The notes beneath the pieces were generated by a model. It was not told the DNA's origin. It saw nothing but the letters and a program-made list of their open reading frames with translations, and ran no database searches. DNA of 64,000 nt, from positions 434,001 to 498,000 of the forward strand of contig NC_082409.1 in the NCBI RefSeq assembly GCF_004011695.2, read 5' to 3'. Every line of letters begins with the position of its first letter. Within the stretch, counting starts at the first letter, position 1. Shown here one piece after another: positions 1 to 9,217 of the stretch. Made by a program: the position numbers and the translations under genes. Source of the stretch: Ascochyta rabiei (Eukaryota > Ascomycota > Dothideomycetes > Pleosporales > Didymellaceae).

Positions 1-1
1 G

Positions 2-1045
2 CGACAGCTCAACTCACATTTAGCTCGACCAGAGCTGCAGACTACCGACGAGACAATACTCACAGCCTTGACCTGCATGCTTCTCGAAATCTTCCTACCG
101 ACTGGCCCGAAGAACTTCTTCAAGCACCATCGAGGTCTAGAAGCCATCATGGCTATGCGCGGTCCACCGACAGACACGACTGGAAACACAGCGACTATCT
201 TCCGAGGACTGAGGATTTTGTCGATTATAGGCGCACTCGCAGAATCGAGACCTTCGATATACGCAAGAGATGAATGGAAGTACGCACCGCCACCAGCCGA
301 CGCAACCGAAGGGAGCATGCTGCAACATCACATATTCACCTGTCTAGCCGACTGCACACAGCTCATGGGAGAGCGCAACGCGATGCTCGACGGCAGCGCT
401 CCGCTGTGGAACTACGAGCCGCTCTTGCAACGCGTGCAAAATACACTCGACGACCTCAACAAGCTCTACCCATTATGGCAGCGCTTCAACGCCTCACTCC
501 TCGACCCAAACAAGCCTCTCTCCCCGCTGGCTGAGGAATTGGGCGTCGCGAACCACCACTCAGCCACGGCGCTGATGCTTTACCACACCGTGCACATCTG
601 CATCCTGCAGATCATCGACTCGCTCACGCCGTCACCCGAGAACACTGCGCTCCGCAATCAAGCCGCAGTCACCATAGCGAAATGTCTCGAGCTAAAAGAA
701 TACGAAAAGCGCGAAGGCGCACACGAGTCCAACACCATCGGCTTCGTCGCAACGAAAGTCGCATGGCAAGCTCTTGGCGGCTTCGACTCGCCCGAAGGCC
801 GGCGGCTGGCAAAGACGGTCAACACGGCGCTCAACGCCGTCTCGCCCATGCCGCTGGATGACAAGGAAGCCTGGGAGCAAGCACAACCCGACGAGATACG
901 AGATGCGTTCTTTGCGCGGTTTGTGAAGAGGGTCCCGATCGGGACGCCGGCTGATGAGGCTAGGGTTGTGGGATTGCTGCAGTTGCCTGAAGTGATAAAT
1001 ATTGGGTATAAGAACACCCGCCAGCCTGGCATGTTGCCCGCATGA
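2..1045 (+). CDS. Fungal-specific transcription factor, 3' part only
   Basis: The frame is open from base 2 and ends at the TGA at 1043-1045, giving about 347 visible residues; the 5' part lies outside the window. Early in the visible part is the motif FFKHHRGLEAIMAMRGP, which resembles the H-x2-GL-x2-I/L-x2-RGP signature common in the middle homology region of fungal zinc-cluster regulators (Fungal_trans_2/DUF3468 type). The rest is helical and charged, with a conserved-looking LMLYHTVHICILQIID segment. Any DNA-binding Zn2Cys6 domain would be upstream and is not seen, so the class is inferred from the C-terminal region only. These proteins act in the nucleus; the target genes cannot be predicted. 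No stop or frameshift interrupts the visible part. Confidence 0.75.
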   Translation, partial: RQLNSHLARPELQTTDETILTALTCMLLEIFLPTGPKNFFKHHRGLEAIMAMRGPPTDTTGNTATIFRGLRILSIIGALAESRPSIYARDEWKYAPPPADATEGSMLQHHIFTCLADCTQLMGERNAMLDGSAPLWNYEPLLQRVQNTLDDLNKLYPLWQRFNASLLDPNKPLSPLAEELGVANHHSATALMLYHTVHICILQIIDSLTPSPENTALRNQAAVTIAKCLELKEYEKREGAHESNTIGFVATKVAWQALGGFDSPEGRRLAKTVNTALNAVSPMPLDDKEAWEQAQPDEIRDAFFARFVKRVPIGTPADEARVVGLLQLPEVINIGYKNTRQPGMLPA

Positions 1046-1709
1046 GTGCGAGATCATTACAGCTTTGTAATCAAAAGCTTCGTTCCTGTGCTCTTCATAT
1101 ATGGTTGTGCTCTCACTACCAGCAGTCTGTCTTTGATTCATCGTTCTTGACTGCCTGTTTGTGACGAAGCTGAACAACATCGCATTGTAGGCCCTTTGTA
1201 TTCCGATGTTCGTGCGAACAAAGTGAAGATGCTGAGGGGAAACAAGACACGTTGGTGGGTATCTTAGCTCGTTGTTACTGAGGAATCAGGCGAATAGCTA
1301 CAGAGAACTCTGCCCATATCAGACATCTGTTTGAAAACTGTACTAGCTCTCCAGACTTCGCCGGACGAATCATGTTCAAGGATTCTCTACGCTGAGGAAG
1401 ATTGAAAGGTAGCGCGGTGAACAGCTGGATCAGTCATTAGTGAAGGCAAAGAGTCCTAACCGGTGCCGGGCCTTGACGCTAGTCGTGTTGAAGTGCCCAC
1501 TGCCGATGTGATTCCACGGCAAAGAAACTTGTCGCTCTGTCATGTATGATGTATCAAGTGTGTCAACAACGAAGAAGCAGCTGGAGGGAAAAGTTGATGT
1601 ACAATCTATTCGTCGACTCGAATCAGGAATTGTCGTGCCAAGCAGTGCCCGACGTCAAGCTCTTCTAAGTATACAGGTCGCAACTCATCCAAACGCTTGT
1701 CCGCTGCAT
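1046..1709. other. Intergenic, convergent 3' flanks
   Basis: Lies between the 3' end of the transcription factor and the 3' end of QCR8. I see no convincing coding sequence, RNA gene or repeat. Confidence 0.6.
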
Positions 1710-2226
1710 TTACTCAGCGTCAGCGAACTCAGCACGGCCCTGCTTCGAGTTGAGGTACTCGTTCCTATGCGTGTCAGCATGCTGGCCTGGGTACTGTGCT
1801 GCCTGTTGAGCGCCCACGGGGTTGGCACGACTCACCTCTCGATGGCCCACTCCATGGTGGCGTATCCGGCAATCAGCGGGGGGATGAAGTAGAGGACCTG
1901 GTTGCGCGAGCGGCGCACGACGTTCCAGAAGCCCTTGCCGATGAAGGTGGCCATAGGGCGCTGTCTGTTGGGGCTGAGCGAGTAGGTGACCACGCCCTTG
2001 CCGGGTCGGCCGCCGCCCTCATAGGGGTTGCCCCAGGAGCCAATGTGCCATCTATGTGCGGTCAGCGTACTGCCCAGTTGCCCGTTGTAGTGTATGCGGT
2101 GGGTGCGGTGTTTTGCGCCATGACCGGGAGTGCGTCGTGCGGCGGAGGGAAGAGCGATTGCGGGCGCGGAGGGCGGACGTACGTGGCCTTGTGCCTTGCG
2201 TTGGGATCGGAACCGCCGCCAGCCAT
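1710..2226 (-). CDS. QCR8: Cytochrome b-c1 complex subunit 8 (QCR8), 3 exons
   Basis: A small inner-membrane subunit of respiratory complex III (ubiquinol-cytochrome c reductase). Exons on the minus strand are 2226-2183, 2051-1836 and 1764-1710, joined by GT-AG introns of 131 and 71 bp; the joined frame gives 104 residues, the usual family length. The protein starts MAGGGSDPNARHKATWHIGS and continues GNPYEGGGRPGKGVVTYSLS, then PNRQRPM, RRSRNQVLYFIPPLIAGY (the single membrane segment) and ends NEYLNSKQGRAEFADAE. These blocks are diagnostic for fungal QCR8. The first and third exons are too short to stand out alone and were found by extending the central block to ATG and TAA through consensus splice sites. 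It is convergent with the gene on its left and head-to-tail with the small tail-anchored gene on its right. Confidence 0.93.
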
Positions 2227-2572
2227 TGTGAATGTCGAGTCGCGGGATGTGCGGAGGGATTGGGAGTGGTGGGTTGACGTTGAGAAAGCTGCCAGAGCTC
2301 ACAGGCGGACGTCGCTTCCGCGCTAGATGCAGACTTGCTTGGCGTGGGCTCAATTGAGCGTTACATGATTGGCTGTCCAGCCCAAGGGCATCAGCGTGGG
2401 CATCACGCAGAGGTACGAGTTACGAGTTACGTGCAGTATATGTAGTGGGACATCGACCATGCTTCGTGGTCTATACAACAGTGTTGCGCGACTGTAGTGA
2501 CTGTTGCCGTTGTGTCGCGTGCGCAAACGCATAGCCATACTCAACGCATACTCAACGCACTGGAGCAGCCGC
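2227..2572. other. Intergenic, QCR8 promoter region
   Basis: Upstream of QCR8 and downstream of the tail-anchored small gene. It must hold the QCR8 promoter; no further feature recognised. Confidence 0.5.
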
Positions 2573-2965
2573 TTAAATAATCTTCATGACCAGCACGAAG
2601 AACAACACAATGACTAGCACAAAGGGCATCATCATCCTGACACTCTCCAGGTTGCCTCTCTCTATCAGCTCGTTGTTTGCCTCCAAGTCCTCCTGACTGT
2701 ACTGCGGACGCTGCCCAGCAGGCCACAGCTCGCCGTACCGATTGCCGGGCGCCGACTCGTACAGTTCTCCCTCTGGCGACTTGAATGTGTAGACTTGCGT
2801 ATCGGCGTCGTATCCAATACGCTCGAAGCCCTCAGGGAGACGGGAAGAGTCCTGCAGCCGTCAGCTCTTGGGTCCTTCACTGGAGTGGACTGCCCCTCCA
2901 GAGCCAATCTGGAGTTCTTGAGCATCAGTGCTGACGCTTACATCATCGTTGTCCTTGTATGCCAT
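2573..2965 (-). CDS. Small tail-anchored protein, conserved in filamentous fungi, 2 exons
   Basis: Exon 1 is 2965-2942 (MAYKDNDD) and exon 2 is 2851-2573, separated by a 90-bp GTAAGC...CAG intron; the product is 100 residues. After the acidic start comes a block RLPEGFERIGYDADTQVYTF, then KSPEGELYESAPGNRYGELW, and the chain ends in a hydrophobic segment MMMPFVLVIVLFFVLVMKII directly at the stop, which is the layout of a C-terminal tail anchor. I recall the RLPEGF-x-R-x-GYDADTQ-x-Y block from small fungal proteins, some with LysM-type annotation, but no LysM domain is visible here. Function is unknown; a cytosol-facing protein anchored in ER or mitochondrial outer membrane is the simplest inference. 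Confidence 0.8.
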
Positions 2966-5303
2966 TGTGAATACTGCGCGCTTGGCTGGGAAGTGAGCGT
3001 AAAGAGGTGGTCAGTCTGCAATCAGGCCAGGGGGCGAGGAAGCGAGGAAGCGAGCGTATAGTCTGGTACAGAGCGAGCAAATGTGTCGCGTGATGTAGGT
3101 GTAATGTACTGAGTTGTCAGGACCAAAAACTTGAAGACATAGCTTGCCTCGTACTCGGACGTGGCAGTGCTAGAGCTGCTGCCCTGATCGAGCAGCGTCC
3201 TGCGACGTTTGGGGCTGTGAGACGCCCGGTGTTCGGCCTATCAACCATTCCACCAATACAACACACTTTCCAAAGGAATTGTTCGTTGCACATCAACGCA
3301 AATAAGCTTGAGTTCATATGGTACCGTACTGATTGCGTCGGTCTTCTTGGTAATCTGGCTTCGCCTCGCCTATTGTTACCAGCAACGCATACCATCTTCA
3401 CACACTACAGCTCACGGACACTGCTCCGCGCAAAATGGCCAATGCAAATTATGTACAGCTTCCATTACAACTATCATGTCATTCTGATTACCTCGCGACA
3501 TCAGAACTTCTGAATTCGCAAGAACCAACGGTCATGTGGTTTTCACTTGCGTCGACCAAACACGCTGTCTCGAGGTCACGCTTTGTCTGCAGACAGATAC
3601 TTATCACCTCTTATTGTTCGCGACCAACCAATTTAGCTTCTGTGTTTGCTTCGGTCATTTATGATCAGTGGAAGAAGGAGATCAACAAATGTGAGCGAGC
3701 GTAACTGCTCGCCGTTTAGGTGTATTGATGCTGGTTAGCATGCAGCTCAATGTGTCGACCACAGCTACTTTTCGCGTTATATGCACATTACAGTGATTGT
3801 CTCATGCGTCTTGCACCCAGCGAAACGTTACCACAGAGCGCAACTAGGACCAGGACTATGTATGACACATCAGATGGACGTGACAGTCCTGAATTCCGAC
3901 GATCAAAAAAGCAGCAGGGCAAGTTTAGAAGGCCATCGTTCTGGAGCGACCGATGACACATATGTCAAGAGTTTACGGTGGTATCTAAGCGGTCATCGAT
4001 GACATGGGTATTTGGTATCTGCAAAGATGACAGGATGACACCTATGTACCGCATGGGCTACTAAAGAGGAGGTATACTAGGCTACTTAATAAGCGGTAAC
4101 TGGAAAGTCGTTGATAGGCAGAGCTCTAATTCTGCCTCTCTACTTACAACAAACACTAAAGATAGTTGAGAGAGCATGTCTTCTTTCTATTATGCTTTAC
4201 AGCGGTATAATTTCAATCTATAAGTAAATGCATTACAACCCCCTCTCAGATAACTCACTTTTGACTCTTTCGAAGCCATTCGTTAGACATCTGCCCGCAC
4301 GTCTACCTAATTGAGACTAGCATCTCTCGTCTGCAGCAGTTTACGTGGTAGATGTAGGAGCAGCAAACCTGGATGCATACTGCACGTCAAGATAAGGTAG
4401 CGACCAAGAGGGCTTGGGTCCAATGCTAAGTATGCGAATCTCCACGCACCTGTACCGACTTGCCGTTCATCCTGTGAGCATTCCGCATAATGCGAGGGGT
4501 TCGACATGCTTCCGTCATTGGGAAGTCTACAAATGAAAGCCTCTAAATCCCACATCTAAAGCAGCAAGTTGCGCCCGTTAGACCGAGGGCATACTTTCAA
4601 TGATATTCAAATGTTGCGGGGAACCGGCTGGCGCGATGCAAGAGCGATGATGCTACCGCAGTGGGCCACGAAGCGAATCTGGGGACTATGGTCCACAGCA
4701 CACGACGACTGCTTCACTGCAGCCTCAAAATTGTAAATGGCTCGTTGATAGTCAAGAATGGTGTTTGGAACGGAAAGAGGGGACAGCGATTACAAACCCT
4801 GTTTCCTTTGGTCGTTCCAAGGTCGTGAAACGAGGAGTTGGTTCTGATCCACGGAGGCGTCGCGTTGTAGCAACCAAAGTGCGCTTCCCGTTCTCGGCCA
4901 ACCTGCAAGAATGCACCGCGAGCAACTCCCAGCAAACGCAAGCAACTACCTCGGTGCATTAATTCGTGATCAGCTGCACGCGCATCATCGAGGCAATCGA
5001 CTCCACCTTCACTTCTTCGACATTCGACAGCACACACAAGCACCGAGTCACCATCACCGTCCAACGTTCTAGATCATCGCCACGCCTACTGCGCCTCACC
5101 GATCCGCCACATCCTGCGTGATCCTAGCGCATCGACGTCACTGGCCAGCTGCTCATTCGTGTCATTGACACCAAGCCGGCATAAGCTTGCCGAGACCATA
5201 GATAAGGATTACCGCGCCTCACTTTGGAGGCTTGTCTACCTCAGGTACTCCGCGTGCTCTTTCGCACACACTCAACGCACTCAACTCGCAACCACACCAA
5301 CCG
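2966..5303. other. Long intergenic region before the Ca2+/H+ exchanger gene
   Basis: About 2.3 kb with several short open frames that have neither family resemblance nor consistent splice structure. The last few hundred bases, including an upstream stop at 5199-5201 in the frame of the exchanger, serve as its 5' leader and promoter. No RNA gene, transposon or tandem repeat recognised. Confidence 0.5.
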
Positions 5304-7556
5304 ATGGGAGAACCCGACGATCCTTCTTTATCGCGCAGTGTCAAGTCAAAGGCAGCTGCCGCACTTGGACTGGGACGCAAGCCGGTCACCTCACAGCCCG
5401 TCCTCCCCACCGCTAACAGCCACACTTCCCCCACGCGTGCTGGCTCCAACACCAGCACTCTCAACAACGAGAAGCGCGATGAGCACCACAACCATGCCAT
5501 CGCCCATGTCAATACCCAGGGAGATGGAGCTGCGTCTCCCGCCATAGAGACCCCTAAGGCGCCGCTCTCCACCCGCATGAAGAACGGCTCTCTTCGATTC
5601 CTCTCCCACACCAAGAATGCCTTGACACACAGCTGGATCAACATCCTGCTTGTCTTCGTGCCAATCGGTATCGCCGTTAAGGTAGTCGGTCTCAAGGCCG
5701 AGATTGTCTTCTCCATGAACGCTATCGCCATCATTCCACTCGCTGGATTGTTGGCGCACGCAACCGAAGTTGTCGCCGAGCGCGTTGGAGACACTCTGGG
5801 AGCTCTGCTCAACGTCTCCTTTGGAAATGCAGTTGAGTTGATTCTCTTCATCATTCTGCTTGCCTCCGACCAAATCGAAGTCGTGCAAGCCTCGCTGCTG
5901 GGCTCCATCCTCGCAAACTTGCTGCTCATCCTGGGCATGGCCTTCCTGCTGGGAGGTCTCAAGTACCAGGAGCAAGTTTACAACAGCACCGTCACCCAGA
6001 TGAGTGGTGTCATGCTTGCTCTAGCTGTCATGAGTCTGCTGCTGCCCACTGCATTCCACGCCGCTTTCAGCGACAATGCCATTGCCGATCATGAGACTCT
6101 CTACGTCAGCCGTGGCACCAGTGTCATCCTGCTGATCGTCTACGGCCTGTACTTGCTCTTTCAACTCAAGAGTCATCGATACCTGTATGCCAGTACTCCT
6201 CAGCACATCATTGACGAGGAGTCACATCCTGGTGTTCTGGCTGGCGCTTTCGACTCGTCCAGCTCTTCGTCTTCCTCCAGCTCGAGCAGTGATGACAGTG
6301 ATGGTTCTTCGCATTCTTCTGGTACGCTGCAGCGCAAGGCCAAGCGTATGGTGCGCAAGCTCCGTCGCAAGTCCAGCGCCAGCTCCAAGGATGGGTTGTC
6401 TGCCCTGTCTGGTGTCGAGGGCGCCCGGACCGCTCGTATTGAGAGGAATGCTAGCGTTGGCAGCTCTGTTCCTCGCCATTTCGACGACCCGATCATCAGT
6501 GGCGACGAAGCCGATGAAGACATCAACGCACCCCGTGTGCGTGACTTCGAGGTTGCCTCGCACGCATCAGTCCCTCACACTAAGCGTGAGAAGCGCAAGC
6601 ACAAGGACAGAAGCAAGAGCAAGAAGCACCACAAGCATGGCGAGTTTGTTGATGAGAAGGTGGCAGGGCCGGAGCCCAAGCCTAGGGTTGCTTTTGCAGA
6701 AGAGGTGCAACAAGGCGAAGCTGCGCCAGTGACCGGGCGTCGTGCTTATCGACCTGGTCTGCCGTCGCTGCTTTCCAACAACGTTTTCTCAAATCCACAA
6801 AACCTCGCCCCGGTTGGCGGGCCTGCCCCCAACATCCGCATGGCCGCTCCGAGACAGCAGACCCTTCGACGGTCTAGATCTTTGCCAGAACGCATAGACC
6901 GGACGCAATTGCATACCAGCACTAACAATGGCAAAGCTCCCGCTCCTCTCCAGCAGGCAGCCATCGTTCGTGACGACGAGGATGACCATGCCCTCGATAT
7001 GTCGATCAAGGCTGCTATCTTTATGTTGCTCATCAGTACCGGCCTCGTCGCTGTCTGTGCGGACTTCATGAGTGACGCTATCGAGCCCATGGTCGAGACC
7101 TCTAATATCAGCCAAGCCTTCATCGGTCTTATCATTCTGCCCATCGTCGGAAATGCTGCTGAGCACGTTACAGCCGTGACCGTCGCCATGAAGAACAAGG
7201 TCGACCTGGCTATCGGTATCGCTGTTGGCTCTTCCATTCAGATTGCCATTTTCATCACACCTGTTATTGTCATCTTAGGCTGGATCATGGGCAAAGAGAT
7301 GACACTTTACTTCAACATCTTCGAGACTGTCGCGCTCTTCGTGACGGTCCTCGTGGTTAACTTCTTGGTGCTGGACGGCAGGAGCAACTACCTTGAGGGT
7401 AGTCTGCTCATCGCTGCCTATATCATCATTGCTCTTTCGAGTTTCTTCTATCCCGATGGCTGCGAGGCATCTGCAATTGGTGGCAACGAGAAAGCATGTG
7501 GAAACGCAGCGTCTCATGCTGCGCAGATGATGGTCAAGCGTCTGGGTGGATACTAG
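5304..7556 (+). CDS. VCX1: Vacuolar Ca2+/H+ antiporter (VCX1/CAX type) with large central loop
   Basis: Product of 750 residues from the ATG at 5304; the frame is open further 5' only to a stop at 5199 and has no earlier ATG, so this start is preferred. It belongs to the cation/Ca2+ exchanger superfamily, using the vacuolar proton gradient to load Ca2+. The first membrane half begins near residue 100 and carries the GNAVE motif near 174; the second half carries GNAAEHVTAV near 616. These two acidic alpha-repeats form the ion-binding site. Between the halves (about 316-565) lies a hydrophilic insert with a run of twelve serines, an acidic stretch and a basic KKHHKHGE block. Yeast Vcx1 is much shorter, so the loop is a filamentous-fungal elaboration, perhaps a phosphorylation platform (inference). 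Single exon. Confidence 0.93.
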   Translation: MGEPDDPSLSRSVKSKAAAALGLGRKPVTSQPVLPTANSHTSPTRAGSNTSTLNNEKRDEHHNHAIAHVNTQGDGAASPAIETPKAPLSTRMKNGSLRFLSHTKNALTHSWINILLVFVPIGIAVKVVGLKAEIVFSMNAIAIIPLAGLLAHATEVVAERVGDTLGALLNVSFGNAVELILFIILLASDQIEVVQASLLGSILANLLLILGMAFLLGGLKYQEQVYNSTVTQMSGVMLALAVMSLLLPTAFHAAFSDNAIADHETLYVSRGTSVILLIVYGLYLLFQLKSHRYLYASTPQHIIDEESHPGVLAGAFDSSSSSSSSSSSSDDSDGSSHSSGTLQRKAKRMVRKLRRKSSASSKDGLSALSGVEGARTARIERNASVGSSVPRHFDDPIISGDEADEDINAPRVRDFEVASHASVPHTKREKRKHKDRSKSKKHHKHGEFVDEKVAGPEPKPRVAFAEEVQQGEAAPVTGRRAYRPGLPSLLSNNVFSNPQNLAPVGGPAPNIRMAAPRQQTLRRSRSLPERIDRTQLHTSTNNGKAPAPLQQAAIVRDDEDDHALDMSIKAAIFMLLISTGLVAVCADFMSDAIEPMVETSNISQAFIGLIILPIVGNAAEHVTAVTVAMKNKVDLAIGIAVGSSIQIAIFITPVIVILGWIMGKEMTLYFNIFETVALFVTVLVVNFLVLDGRSNYLEGSLLIAAYIIIALSSFFYPDGCEASAIGGNEKACGNAASHAAQMMVKRLGGY

Positions 7557-7832
7557 TCCAGCACACACTTGGTTTCTAGAATTTGATGCTGGTTATGACG
7601 CATACGAACATCGACAACGGCGGCATTCAACTTGCGCGTCGAACGACTTTAGGGCTTGAGCAGGTGAAGTGCTCGCTCTGGTGGTTTCGATCACCTACAA
7701 TTTCCTGTCTCTTTCGAATGAACGACATATATAGTAGCTTACATGGTATCGCACGTTCGATACGACTAATCAACAAAGATGTAATGCGTCAGTTATTGAT
7801 TACTTGGTTTCGTGATTTCTCTCGTGGCAACT

Positions 7833-8369
7833 CTAAGGAAATGTCTGCACTCCCTCACATCCCCCATTTTTGACGACCTCGTATTCTGGCACCCTCCCAC
7901 CCTCAAACGGCGCGAGGAGACCTACCGTGTGCTGGTCACTTGGGTACCGTGTTATGTGCCCTGTGCCGGTTGTGTCAACGGCAAGCAGCAAACCCCCAAC
8001 GCCGCCCACCAGCCACAGATCCCGGTCTGGATCATCCGGCAAAGTGATGTGAGCGAGTCCCGAAACGAAGTGCACGATCTGCGGAGCGGGTGCTCTGTGC
8101 AGTCCGCCATCAAAGCGAGGTGGCAGGACAGTGTAAGCCATATTGGTCACGTTGGCGACTGTAGCCGCCTTTGCGCCAACGACGCCTGGCGTGGACGAGG
8201 TCTGGAACGGAATGCGGAGGCGCCAGCATTGGATCACGGTGCGGTTGTTGTTTGTGACGAGGGCGGGGGCTGTGAGGGAGGTGGTGTTTGTGGATTGCGA
8301 GAGCACGTAGGGCAGATGGAGGTAGAGGTGTAGAGATAGATGGAGTGTGCTGAGAGGGTGGAGACGCAT
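7833..8369 (-). CDS. Small secreted protein, conserved, function unknown
   Basis: Single-exon gene of 178 residues. The first 25 or so residues (MRLHPLSTLHLSLHLYLHLP, then YVLSQS) form a hydrophobic leader compatible with a signal peptide. The mature part contains well-ordered blocks: NNNRTVIQCWRL, PGVVGAKAATVANVTNMAYT, VLPPRFDGGLHRAPAPQIVH, FVSGLAHITLPDD, LWLVGGVGGLLLAVDTTGTG and HITRYPSDQHTVGLLAPFEG. I recall similar secreted hypotheticals in Dothideomycetes and Sordariomycetes. The beta-rich pattern with a central GGLH and a later H-x-T-x-YPSDQHT would suit a cupin-like barrel, but this is inference only. Convergent with the exchanger gene, 276 bp between stops. Only two cysteines are visible, so it is not a typical disulfide-rich effector. 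Confidence 0.72.
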   Translation of the reverse strand: MRLHPLSTLHLSLHLYLHLPYVLSQSTNTTSLTAPALVTNNNRTVIQCWRLRIPFQTSSTPGVVGAKAATVANVTNMAYTVLPPRFDGGLHRAPAPQIVHFVSGLAHITLPDDPDRDLWLVGGVGGLLLAVDTTGTGHITRYPSDQHTVGLLAPFEGGRVPEYEVVKNGGCEGVQTFP

Positions 8370-9217
8370 GGTGAGAGTGTTTTTGGGCGGTGTAGAGGTG
8401 GGAAAGCTGGGGGAGGCTGCTAGGGTTGTTGGAGTCTTTTGCGGTTATTGAGGGTTCCTGGAAGCATTAGGTGCTAAACCGCTGGGCAGTTGCATTGGCG
8501 ATGCTGCATGCAGTCATATGTGAATTCACATGCTTCTCCTCAGACTGCGACGAGCTTGTCCGGACGTCAGCTCAGATGCGGGGTGCAGGCTTGTGAAGAT
8601 TATAATGTCGAACCAGAACAAGCTAACTTTTTTGGGTGTGACACGAGTTCATTCGGTACACTCTACAGACTGCAGGTTTTCCTGAGATTTTGTCTGTCAC
8701 ATCATTCAGTGCGCGTGGTGTTGGGGATGCAGAGAGTCTTGGACGTGACAGGCTTTCAGTAGACTGTGAAGGGTTGCCCGTCAAACGCAGAGTGCGTTTC
8801 AGTCTTGTCGTCCATCAGTAACAAAGAACATGCTCCACGAAGCGGGCTTGATTGACTCCCTGTCTTGGAGGGTTGGGGTGGTCGTAGCTCGTGCCTCCTA
8901 GTCCGCGGTCGAGTCGCGGCTCAATTGGGCGTCTTCGGCTTAGTCACGAACTTCGACGGCGTCACGACTTGCGCTCTCGTCTGACGGCAGAGGCTTTCGC
9001 CATCACGCGCTTTGCCACATCGCGCATCCATTGCACGTACCCAACACCCGTTCCTTAGACTCTACAGGCGCCATACACATCGGCGCATGGTAGGAACAGT
9101 GCAGGCGCAGCACTCCAACCCCCACCCTCACCTTCCTCATCCTCGTCCTCACCCACCCGCATCCGCATCCGCCCCATTCTGCATCCTCCCCACCCACCTC
9201 CCCCACCACTGCCCAAC
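8370..9217. other. Intergenic, divergent promoter region
   Basis: Lies between the starts of the secreted protein (minus) and the m-AAA protease (plus). The 150 bases before 9218 are C-rich and pyrimidine-biased, as in many fungal 5' leaders. No other feature recognised. Confidence 0.5.

Noticed and set aside
1832..2353. Unspliced 173-codon frame covering QCR8
   Set aside because: Only the middle is QCR8; consensus introns on both sides restore the correct N- and C-termini.
4307..4555. 82-codon minus-strand frame in the gap before the exchanger
   Set aside because: No family resemblance, no neighbours or splice support; probably chance.
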